From JANQHS01 sp965267505 (lineage in GTDB: Bacteria; Bacteroidota; Bacteroidia; Cytophagales; CCMP332), in contig OZ254081.1 of the NCBI GenBank assembly GCA_965267505.1, positions 2,356,001 to 2,420,000 of the forward strand: 64,000 nucleotides of DNA. Direction: 5' to 3'. How positions within the stretch are numbered: the stretch's first letter is position 1; each line of letters begins with the position of its first letter. The translations under genes and the position numbers were made by a program. Below the pieces are notes generated by a model. It was not told the DNA's origin. It saw only the letters and a list, made by a program, of their open reading frames with translations, and ran no database searches. This document shows positions 1-7,442 of the stretch, one piece after another.

Positions 1-990
1 CCCGTCTCTTCCTCCTCTTCCGGTTTCCTGGTAATAGCTTTCAAGGGATTTTGGCGCATCATAATGGACCACGAATCGGATATCGGGTTTGTCAATTCCC
101 ATCCCGAATGCAATGGTTGCTACGATCACATCCACATTCTCGTTTAGGAAATCATCCTGATTCTTAACCCTGTCTTTTGACTCCATACCAGCATGATAGG
201 GTCTGGCTTTAACCCCATTCACCTTGAGAAATTCTGCAATTTCTTCAACCTTCTTTCTACTCCAGCAATAAACAATTCCCGACAGGCCGGCTCTCTCCTT
301 TACGAATTTTATCAGCTGCTTTTTCGCGCCTTTCTTTGGTCTGATCTCATAGAATAAATTTTCTCTATTAAATGAAGATTTGAAGATGGTGGCATCCTCC
401 ATCTGGAGGTTTTTAACAATATCCGCTTCCACCTTTGGAGTTGCGGTAGCTGTTAAGGCAATAAGATGAAGATTGCCTATGTCTCTGATGATCTCTTTGA
501 TCCTTCTATATTCCGGCCTGAAATCATGGCCCCATTCTGAAATACAATGGGCTTCATCAACTGCTACGAAAGAAGGGTTCAAGTTTTTGAAAAACTGAAT
601 ATTTTCTTCCTTGGCCAGGCTTTCAGGAGCTATGTAGAGCATTTTGACCTTACCCTCCAAAGCTTCTTTTTTTACACGGTTCGATTCGGATTTACTTAAG
701 GTAGAGTTCAGGACCCTGGCATTTATTCCATAGGCATTTAGAAAGTCTACCTGGTTTTTCATTAATGCTATAAGCGGGGAAATGATCAAAGCAGTCCCGG
801 GCATGGTTATGGCCGGCAATTGATAACAAAGGGATTTCCCGGCACCAGTTGGCATAATCACCAGGGTGTTGTTCTTTTCTAGGACATTATTGATGATTTC
901 TTCCTGGTTCCCTCTGAATTGGTGGTACCCGAAAACCTCTTTTAGGGTTTTCTTAATGTTGAAATCCAATACCTCTTCTGTCAACTCCAT
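1..990 (-). CDS. recQ: ATP-dependent DNA helicase RecQ (3' end cut by window edge)
   Basis: A superfamily 2, 3'-5' DNA helicase used in recombination and replication-fork repair. The first 330 residues are present; the reading frame is still open at base 1, so the zinc-binding, winged-helix and HRDC regions lie outside. Visible motifs are the Q-motif region (residues about 22-30), Walker A MPTGAGKS at 46-53, the DEAH box at 145-148 followed by the RecQ signature CISEWGHDFR, TATAT (motif III), and motif VI in QETGRGGRDG at the window edge. The ATG at 988-990 gives a standard RecQ N-terminus with no extra residues. It is divergent from manC. The family call is very secure. RecQ itself rather than a short paralogue is likely, but the missing C-terminus prevents proof. 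Confidence 0.96.
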   Translation of the reverse strand, partial: MELTEEVLDFNIKKTLKEVFGYHQFRGNQEEIINNVLEKNNTLVIMPTGAGKSLCYQLPAITMPGTALIISPLIALMKNQVDFLNAYGINARVLNSTLSKSESNRVKKEALEGKVKMLYIAPESLAKEENIQFFKNLNPSFVAVDEAHCISEWGHDFRPEYRRIKEIIRDIGNLHLIALTATATPKVEADIVKNLQMEDATIFKSSFNRENLFYEIRPKKGAKKQLIKFVKERAGLSGIVYCWSRKKVEEIAEFLKVNGVKARPYHAGMESKDRVKNQDDFLNENVDVIVATIAFGMGIDKPDIRFVVHYDAPKSLESYYQETGRGGRDG

Positions 991-1012
991 AATTCAACTC
1001 AAAAAAAGACCG

Positions 1013-1020
1013 CAAAATTG
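1013..1020 (-). promoter_or_regulatory. Candidate -7 promoter element for recQ
   Basis: Reading the minus strand, CAATTTTG lies 23 bases before the recQ start. It differs from the Bacteroidota -7 consensus TAnnTTTG at one position and sits inside a short palindrome, CGCAAAATTGCG (1011-1022). No clear TTTG -33 box is seen at the expected distance, so this is tentative. Confidence 0.3.
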
Positions 1021-1082
1021 CGATATATTTTTTCAACTATCGTTTATTACTCTGATTAAAAAGCACTTATGAAAACTTGTCC

Positions 1083-1115
1083 TACCCAATTTGCACCTGT
1101 TTTCATGTTTGGGTA
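1083..1115. repeat. Inverted repeat in the recQ-manC divergent spacer
   Basis: TACCCAA (1083-1089) and TTGGGTA (1109-1115) are perfect 7-base arms separated by 19 bases. Near-copies of CAATTTG also occur at 1087-1093 and 1119-1126. It lies about 100 bases before manC and recQ. It could be an operator or chance; the arms are short. Confidence 0.3.
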
Positions 1116-1212
1116 CTTGCAATTTGATATAAGATCGTTTCTTCTTTTCCCAATTATTATCCTTGGGAAATTGGTTTAAACTAATTTAACGAAAAACTCG
1201 AACATTATTTCT

Positions 1213-2286
1213 ATGGATTCCAACTTTCTTTTGATCATGGCTGGCGGTATTGGAAGCCGGTTTTGGCCCTTTAGCCGAGAGGAGAAACCAAAACAATTCC
1301 ATGATATTCTTGGGGAAGGAAAAACCTTAATTCAAGCAACCTTGGACAGGTTTTCTGAATTGGTACCAAATGAAAATGTATTTATTGTGGCTAATGAATC
1401 TTATAGGGATCTCATCCTTGATCAATTGCCGCAACTATCCGATGCCAACCTTTTGTTGGAGCCCCAGGGAAGGAATACGGCACCCTGTATTTCATACGGT
1501 GCCTTCAAAGCCATTCAAAAGGATCCAAAAGCAAATTTGATAGTTTGTCCATCTGACCACCAGATTTCAAACGAAGTTGAGTTTATCGATTCTATAAAAA
1601 AGTCCCTGTCCTATTCCAATGAAAATGAAGCTTTAGTAACCCTTGGTATTAGGCCAAGCAGACCTGATACCGGCTATGGCTATATTCATTTTGACAATGC
1701 CAATTCTTCTGATTTTAAGGACGTGATAGAATTCAAAGAGAAGCCTGACCTTGAAACAGCAAAGGAATTTGTGGCCAATGGAAACTATTTGTGGAATGCA
1801 GGAATATTTATCTGGAGAGCGGGTACCTTTATTAATGAGCTCGAGTCCCATCTTCCTGAAATGTTCAGACTCTTCCAGGACGAATCGGGTAATCTTTTGG
1901 AGGATGAATCTCAGGCAATAAATAGGATCTACAATAGGGTTGAAAATATTTCTGTGGATTATGGCATTCTTGAGAGATCAGCAAAGGTTGTTGTTCTTCC
2001 CAGTGATTTTGGTTGGAGTGATGTAGGCACCTGGAAATCCCTTCATGAATTGGCCAGCAAGGATTCTGAATTGAATAATATAAAGGGAGAGGCCAGGCTA
2101 TATAATGTCAGCGATAGCCTGATTAGGGTAGAAGATGGGAATTTGATCGTGGCTCAGGGCCTGGAAGGGTATATCATTGTACAAGAACGGGGGGTTACCA
2201 TGATCTGCAAAAAAGATGATGAGCAGATGGTAAAAAAATTCGTTGAAGATTTGAAGAAAGAGGAGGGAGGAAAGAGATTCCTTTAG
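1213..2286 (+). CDS. manC: Mannose-1-phosphate guanylyltransferase
   Basis: Makes GDP-mannose from mannose-1-phosphate and GTP in the cytoplasm, supplying mannose and derived sugars (fucose, rhamnose) for glycans. The N-terminus carries the nucleotidyltransferase signature MAGGIGSRFWPFSREEKPKQ (residues 9-28). PSDHQI (about 117-122), the substrate loop FKEKP and GWSDVG also match the family. At 357 residues it is the single-domain form: it lacks the C-terminal cupin with phosphomannose isomerase activity found in about 470-residue bifunctional enzymes. It is divergent from recQ, and its stop overlaps the stop of the convergent rlmB-like gene by 4 bases. Assignment to GDP-mannose rather than another NDP-sugar rests on family resemblance and is strong. 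Confidence 0.92.
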   Translation: MDSNFLLIMAGGIGSRFWPFSREEKPKQFHDILGEGKTLIQATLDRFSELVPNENVFIVANESYRDLILDQLPQLSDANLLLEPQGRNTAPCISYGAFKAIQKDPKANLIVCPSDHQISNEVEFIDSIKKSLSYSNENEALVTLGIRPSRPDTGYGYIHFDNANSSDFKDVIEFKEKPDLETAKEFVANGNYLWNAGIFIWRAGTFINELESHLPEMFRLFQDESGNLLEDESQAINRIYNRVENISVDYGILERSAKVVVLPSDFGWSDVGTWKSLHELASKDSELNNIKGEARLYNVSDSLIRVEDGNLIVAQGLEGYIIVQERGVTMICKKDDEQMVKKFVEDLKKEEGGKRFL

Positions 2287-3023
2287 TTTTTAGATCTTGA
2301 CCGCATGATCTCAGCAAATGATATTCCTGCGGCCACCGAAACATTAAGAGATCCTACTCCTGATGCCATGGGTATTCCCAACAACTCATCCGATATCTTT
2401 AAAATTTCTTGACTTACACCGTTTCCTTCAGAACCCAATACCAATACAATTGGTCCGGAAGCATCGAAACCATCCCAAAGTGAATTTTCTGTTTTTTCAC
2501 TTATGCTAATCACTCTGAAGCCTGAATCCTTTAAGAATTTTAAAGCGAATCGAAGACTATCTGTCCTACAAACAGGCAAGGTCATCAAAGAGCCTGCTGA
2601 AGCTTTGACTGCCTCAGAATTAATCATTGCGCCGCCTTTCGAAGGAACCAATAGACCATGAGCTCCGAAGGCTTGTGCTGAACGTGCAATTGCTCCAATA
2701 TTTCTAACATCTGTTATTGAATCGGCTGCAACTAAAAATGGTTCTGCCCCCTGGGAAAATAGGGAGTCAACCAGGTTATCAAGGGATTGATAAGCCACCT
2801 GTGAAATGAAAGCATAAACGCCCTGGTGGTTTTTCCTGCTTATGGGCTTGAATTTTTGAATGGGAACAAAAGAAAAAGGGATCCTTTGATCCCTTAATTC
2901 CTTTATTAACTCATCTAGCCTTTCGTTTTTAGAACCCTTAAGAATAAAAACCTTTTCAAAGGTCCTTTCGGAGTTTAAAGCTTCACTGATGGAATTAATC
3001 CCATAAATAAGGCCTTCATCCAT
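2283..3023 (-). CDS. rlmB: 23S rRNA (guanosine-2'-O)-methyltransferase of the TrmH/SpoU family, RlmB-like
   Basis: A SPOUT-fold RNA 2'-O-ribose methyltransferase using S-adenosylmethionine. The N-terminal 75 residues form the substrate-binding domain starting IYGINSISEAL. The catalytic domain shows the three SpoU motifs: DVRNIGAIARSAQ (about 105-117) with the catalytic Asn-Arg pair, VLGSEGNGVS (about 195-204), and IPMASGVGSLNVSVAAGI near the C-terminus forming the SAM-binding trefoil knot. Length (246) is typical of RlmB, which modifies G2251 of 23S rRNA. It lies 3 bases downstream of the DUF2723 gene on the same strand, so the two are probably cotranscribed. The exact target (RlmB versus TrmH) cannot be settled from sequence alone. 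Confidence 0.88.
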   Translation of the reverse strand: MDEGLIYGINSISEALNSERTFEKVFILKGSKNERLDELIKELRDQRIPFSFVPIQKFKPISRKNHQGVYAFISQVAYQSLDNLVDSLFSQGAEPFLVAADSITDVRNIGAIARSAQAFGAHGLLVPSKGGAMINSEAVKASAGSLMTLPVCRTDSLRFALKFLKDSGFRVISISEKTENSLWDGFDASGPIVLVLGSEGNGVSQEILKISDELLGIPMASGVGSLNVSVAAGISFAEIMRSRSKN

Positions 3024-3026
3024 GGT

Positions 3027-6000
3027 TTATATTCCTGCTTGAGAATATGCATTCAAGGCATCGGTATACTGCTTAGCTTCTTCAGTATAACCGTATCGGT
3101 TAAGTGTATTTCCTACCATATTAAGCATATATAAATGAGACTGAAGCTCCCTTTCAGGTTTAGACCCATCGGATAAAAAGTAGGGGAGGCTTTCCAAGGA
3201 CCTGTCTCCAACCTTCTTTGCTATATCTAACCCAAGCTCATGACCCTTTAAGTCGAAGATCAAAGGAAGGTTTTGAGCTGTATATATATCATAGACGAAT
3301 ACATCGTTAGGTAAGGCTTCCAGACACCTATCAACTACCTCCTTAGCTCTAACTGTGTCTCCGCTAAGATTCAATTCTCCTGCAAGGCGATAGAAGTTCC
3401 TTCTGGAATTCAAAGCGAACTTTTCATATTCCTCATTGTAATAAACATTCGGATTGTCCATGGACCTAAAGGCAAACTTGTTAAGCATATTATCATACAT
3501 AACATCTGCATTAACTCTACCATCCTGAGACTTTGGAGATTTTACAGGAACCAATCTGTAAGACATTCCTTCAAGAGAAACATACTCTCTTAGATCTAAT
3601 TTCGAAGTGATCAATGAGGTGCTATTGAAATAGATAGGTCTAGGCCAACCAGCCAGGTTGTTATTATTGATGATGTCCAGGATCATCAGATCGCTTTTTA
3701 GGATGTGGTTTCCTTTGGTATTCCACTCCATCCTTGGAACTATTTGATCATACCATTCTTCAGGCATGATCAGGTTTCCTTGAGCTCTCTGATTCTCAAT
3801 TCCATCTTTGTTAATATCCATTATCATCCTCTTGGTTGGAAGAATGTTGATCGATCCTCCACCTTGTAATTGACGATTTACGGCCGGGCTATTTGTTTTT
3901 ACAGCCTGAAGGAATCTGTTGAGATCTACTCCACCTACATATCTGTCATCTTTTAGATATTGTAAATAATCATTGATACCGCTCAGGTAGCTTTCTTTTT
4001 CAAAGGTTATTGGGAAAGGCTCCGATTCATAGACCCTCCTTTTCATTTGGTCGATGTACCAGTCAATACTGAAATAACTAAGTACACATACCCTTACATC
4101 GGTTCTGAACCCTTCAACCTCCTGGGCGTACCACAATGGGAATGTGTCATTATCACCTCCGGTAAATAGTATAGCATTTGGCGCGCAAGAGGCTAATAAG
4201 TTCCTGGCCTGGTCAACACTATGATACCTGTTTGATCTATCATGGTCATCCCAGTTTTGGAAGCCCATAAGCAAAGGAATGACCATTGCAACGGCGGCAC
4301 TTGCAATTACAGCTGTGCCCTTGGAAGAGATCCTTTTTTGAAGAAAATCAAAAAGGAATAACATTCCCAAACCGATCCAAATACAAAAGGCATAAAAAGA
4401 TCCCACAGAGGTATAGTCCCTTTCCCTTGGCTCAATTGGGGGTTGATTCAGGTAGAGCATAATTGCAACTCCTGTAAACAGGAATAAGGTTGCAACTCCC
4501 CAGAATTGATTCCGGTCCTTTTTGTATTGGAATACCAGACCTGCAATTCCCAGCAGAAGTGGCAACATGTAATAGTGGTTTTTGGCTTTATTTTCTTTCA
4601 GGTTTTGGGGCATTTGGGTTTGATCACCAAGCCGAATTTTATCCAGGAAGGTGATCCCTGATTCCCAGTTGCCATAGAACCTATCTCCATGACCCTGGAT
4701 GTCGTTTTGCCTTCCTGAGAAATTCCACATGAAATATCTCCAATACATCCAGCCCAATTGGTATTTCCACAGGAACTCAATATTGTCACCCATGGTTGGT
4801 CTTCGTTTTCCTTTGAGCCCCATCCAGTTCTTATATGCTTTCACACGGTCAGCCCTTCTATCGGATATACGGCAGAATAGCATCTCGTCCTGGGGACGAT
4901 ATTCCTGCGTCATTTTATAATCATAGACCTCATAACCTTCTTCGGTTTTCTGGTATAGTTTGGCACCCCTTTCAGACCTTACAGGACTAGCGTCATAAAC
5001 AGGCCCCTTGAAAAGCGGTCTGTCCCCATATTGCTCACGTTTTAAGTATCGAAGGAAGCTGACCACATTATCAGGTGAGTTTTCGTTGATGGGAGGATTG
5101 AAATTGGACCTGATCGCAACGATACCATAGGAAGCAAATCCTAAAACAAGGAATGTAAAACTCAGAAGGGCCATGTTAAGAACATACTTGTTTTCCTTTT
5201 GAGATCTCATGATCCCATAAACCAATACTCCGGTAACAACCAGGAAGAAGAAAACCATTCCTGATCCAAATGGAAGGCCAAATGAATTGACAAACATGAT
5301 CTCAAAGAACCTTCCGATCGATGGAAGTCCTTTGATAATGAACTCAAGCACAACAAGGATCGCAGCTCCTGAAATACCGAGGGTAAGCAAAACCCCGGTT
5401 GTATTTGGCTTGAATTTTTTGAAATAGATCACCAGCCCGATTGCAGGGATTGCAAGCAAGTTCAAAAGGTGAATTCCGGTTGAAAGCCCCATGGAATATG
5501 CGATCATAAGCAGCCAACGGTTCGCCCTTTGCGGATCCTCATCCTCAATTCTTTCCCACCTGAGAACTGCCCAAAACGCGAAGGCTGTAAATAAGCTGGA
5601 CATTGCATAAACCTCAGCTTCACCAGCAGAAAACCAGAATGTATCTGAAAAGGTCAATGCTAAGGCTCCAACCACTCCTGCAGCTAATAAAAGGATGGAT
5701 TGGTTTGAATCTTTTTCCTTGTTGTCGAGGCCCAGAAGTCTTTCTCCTAAAAGGGTGATGGTCCAAAATGTAAACAGTACGGTAAATGCGCTGGATAGGA
5801 CCGAGATCATATTGATCCAGAATGCTACCATCATTTCATTGCCAAAGGCAAGGAAAGAGAAGATCCGACCGATCAAAAGGTAAAATGGGGCCCCTGGAGG
5901 GTGAGGTACCATTAGCTTGTAGGAGACGGAGATAAATTCCCCACAGTCCCAAAAACTTGAGGTTCTTTCTACAGTAAGGGTATAAACCACCAGGCTGACA

Positions 6001-6050
6001 AGAAAAACAGCCCAACCGGTAAGGTTATTCAATCTTTTGAATTGATCCAT
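3027..6050 (-). CDS. DUF2723 (GT117-type) multi-spanning membrane glycosyltransferase
   Basis: A 1007-residue integral membrane protein. About the first 620 residues hold a dozen or more hydrophobic segments; the remainder is soluble, with a TPR-like C-terminus that includes an LNLSGDTVRAKEVVDRCLEA helix pair. Near residues 35-65 is the family signature DCGEFISVSYKL followed by HPPGAPFY, which carries the acidic residues expected of a GT-C lipid-sugar-dependent transferase. Established knowledge: the DUF2723 relative TMEM260 is a protein O-mannosyltransferase (GT117), and bacterial members are common in Bacteroidota. I infer a role in O-glycosylation of exported proteins. It is followed by rlmB after 3 bases. 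A GDP-mannose-making gene (manC) lies close by, but in the opposite orientation. Confidence 0.85.
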   Translation of the reverse strand: MDQFKRLNNLTGWAVFLVSLVVYTLTVERTSSFWDCGEFISVSYKLMVPHPPGAPFYLLIGRIFSFLAFGNEMMVAFWINMISVLSSAFTVLFTFWTITLLGERLLGLDNKEKDSNQSILLLAAGVVGALALTFSDTFWFSAGEAEVYAMSSLFTAFAFWAVLRWERIEDEDPQRANRWLLMIAYSMGLSTGIHLLNLLAIPAIGLVIYFKKFKPNTTGVLLTLGISGAAILVVLEFIIKGLPSIGRFFEIMFVNSFGLPFGSGMVFFFLVVTGVLVYGIMRSQKENKYVLNMALLSFTFLVLGFASYGIVAIRSNFNPPINENSPDNVVSFLRYLKREQYGDRPLFKGPVYDASPVRSERGAKLYQKTEEGYEVYDYKMTQEYRPQDEMLFCRISDRRADRVKAYKNWMGLKGKRRPTMGDNIEFLWKYQLGWMYWRYFMWNFSGRQNDIQGHGDRFYGNWESGITFLDKIRLGDQTQMPQNLKENKAKNHYYMLPLLLGIAGLVFQYKKDRNQFWGVATLFLFTGVAIMLYLNQPPIEPRERDYTSVGSFYAFCIWIGLGMLFLFDFLQKRISSKGTAVIASAAVAMVIPLLMGFQNWDDHDRSNRYHSVDQARNLLASCAPNAILFTGGDNDTFPLWYAQEVEGFRTDVRVCVLSYFSIDWYIDQMKRRVYESEPFPITFEKESYLSGINDYLQYLKDDRYVGGVDLNRFLQAVKTNSPAVNRQLQGGGSINILPTKRMIMDINKDGIENQRAQGNLIMPEEWYDQIVPRMEWNTKGNHILKSDLMILDIINNNNLAGWPRPIYFNSTSLITSKLDLREYVSLEGMSYRLVPVKSPKSQDGRVNADVMYDNMLNKFAFRSMDNPNVYYNEEYEKFALNSRRNFYRLAGELNLSGDTVRAKEVVDRCLEALPNDVFVYDIYTAQNLPLIFDLKGHELGLDIAKKVGDRSLESLPYFLSDGSKPERELQSHLYMLNMVGNTLNRYGYTEEAKQYTDALNAYSQAGI

Positions 6051-6118
6051 TTAGAGAAAATTTGGTCGCGAATTTAGCAATAATTAAGGTCCCTAGGGTC
6101 AAACGCCCTCAAGGTCAA

Positions 6119-6754
6119 TTATTGTACATTGTATCGTTGAATAAATTGGCCGACTGCCTCTAGTTCCTTTTGGTCTAGCTTTCCTTCAAAGGCCGGCATA
6201 CTGCCCTTTCCATTTTTTATGATCTCCATGGCAGCATCCCCATCTAATATTGATTCATTTAGCTTTTTGGCACCGTATCTCTGAAGATCACCATCTTGGC
6301 CATGACACCTTAAACAATTCTCTCCATAAATAAGAGCCCCAAACTTTATCAGTTCTGCATTTTCTCCAAGTCCATCATCTGCCAGAAATTCAATCTTGGG
6401 TTTTTGAAAGTTTAGACTCCGGGTTTCGGATACACCAAAAATGTAGACCAGAATAAAAACAGAGATCCAAAGGAAAAGTGGTTTGTGTCGTTTTTGTCCT
6501 ATGACTGCCAAAGGAATTGCTAGTAAGATCAACAGCAGTTTCACAGAAATATAATTTGGAGGATGGCCAAGGGAGACCAACATATAGATCCCTGTGGCAA
6601 AAAAAACAAGGCTAATAGGCATTTCCACCCACCTTATCTTTTTAAACCATCGCTGGGCTTTTTCCTTTTCTTGAAAAATCAATATTCCTTTAGCCAGGTA
6701 TATCAATAAAAAGACTCCTGCAGAGATTTTATGAATTGTAAGAATTGACTCCAT
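6119..6754 (-). CDS. Membrane-anchored c-type cytochrome with SirB-like N-terminal domain
   Basis: The N-terminal 110 residues contain four hydrophobic helices (about 10-26, 44-62, 70-86, 93-108) resembling the SirB family. A roughly 40-residue linker leads to a single cytochrome c domain with the haem-binding motif CLRCH at 147-151. A likely axial methionine is in GSMPAFEG (about 185-192), and a C-terminal helix, KELEAVGQFIQRY, follows. The haem domain is expected on the periplasmic side. The reading frame starts directly where the downstream barrel gene ends (6754/6755), so the two are likely cotranscribed. Electron partners are unknown. The cytochrome call is firm; the exact SirB relationship is a resemblance. 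Confidence 0.82.
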   Translation of the reverse strand: MESILTIHKISAGVFLLIYLAKGILIFQEKEKAQRWFKKIRWVEMPISLVFFATGIYMLVSLGHPPNYISVKLLLILLAIPLAVIGQKRHKPLFLWISVFILVYIFGVSETRSLNFQKPKIEFLADDGLGENAELIKFGALIYGENCLRCHGQDGDLQRYGAKKLNESILDGDAAMEIIKNGKGSMPAFEGKLDQKELEAVGQFIQRYNVQ

Positions 6755-7381
6755 TTATTGACCTAATCTTAAAATTACTCCTCCGTCTATGAATCCTTGT
6801 AGGACGATGGGTGAAGATCCAATTCCAGCACCACAACCTCCGGTTCCACAGAAAAAGCCACCGCCGGTCAGATAAAGAGGAAAAAGAAACCTACCGTCCA
6901 ATCGTAGTCCGATCCTTTCAGACAGATAATATTTTAGTCCGGCACCCAGGGAAATTGAAAACAACCATTCATCAGAATGTTGATTTGATTTTGGGCTGAA
7001 AACCGTGGTGCCAACGGCAAGCACGCCAAAGGGTTTTAGGTTGGTACCGGTTTCAAATTCCGATAGACCCCCTATTTGTATGTAATTGGTACTCATTTGA
7101 AAGAAGGTAGTATCTGTTACCAAGCCAGATCTGCTACCTCTAAATCTCAGTTCTGAATCAAGGCGGTTGTAAAAGATCTCGAGAGTAACCCCTGTGGGCA
7201 AAGGAATATCAAGTCCTGCTGCAATATTTGGTCCGTTTTCGATCTTGAGCTCCCCGGAAACAGTGTTCATTTTCCCTCCCCACATATATCCACTCATTAC
7301 AGATATTTCAGGTTTTGGATCTATTTGCGCGAAATTATTCCCTGCCAGCAAACCTAATAGAAGGGTAAATAGTAGTCTCAT
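6755..7381 (-). CDS. Outer-membrane beta-barrel protein, function unknown
   Basis: A 208-residue protein with a clear Sec signal peptide (MRLLFTLLLGLLAGNNFAQ, cleavage after residue 19). Alternating hydrophobic and polar strands follow, with glycine-rich turns typical of small outer-membrane barrels. It ends in ...VILRLGQ rather than an aromatic residue. A glycine/cysteine-rich loop, GGGFFCGTGGCGAG, lies near 173-186; its two cysteines could form a disulfide. It sits immediately upstream of the membrane cytochrome gene with no gap. No specific family is recognised; it resembles the generic outer membrane protein beta-barrel families seen throughout Bacteroidota. Confidence 0.7.
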   Translation of the reverse strand: MRLLFTLLLGLLAGNNFAQIDPKPEISVMSGYMWGGKMNTVSGELKIENGPNIAAGLDIPLPTGVTLEIFYNRLDSELRFRGSRSGLVTDTTFFQMSTNYIQIGGLSEFETGTNLKPFGVLAVGTTVFSPKSNQHSDEWLFSISLGAGLKYYLSERIGLRLDGRFLFPLYLTGGGFFCGTGGCGAGIGSSPIVLQGFIDGGVILRLGQ

Positions 7382-7442
7382 ATCATTCAGGCCCCAAACC
7401 TATGAAGGCATAAAGCAAAATCAAATGCCGGACATGAAAGAA

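Noticed and set aside
866..1072. A plus-strand frame overlapping the start of recQ.
   Set aside because: Antisense to well-conserved RecQ N-terminal sequence; no support as a gene.
6091..6110. A GC-rich hairpin-like sequence (CCCTAGGG and AGGG...CCCT) downstream of the cytochrome gene.
   Set aside because: Short stem with no T-run on the minus strand; not convincing as a terminator.
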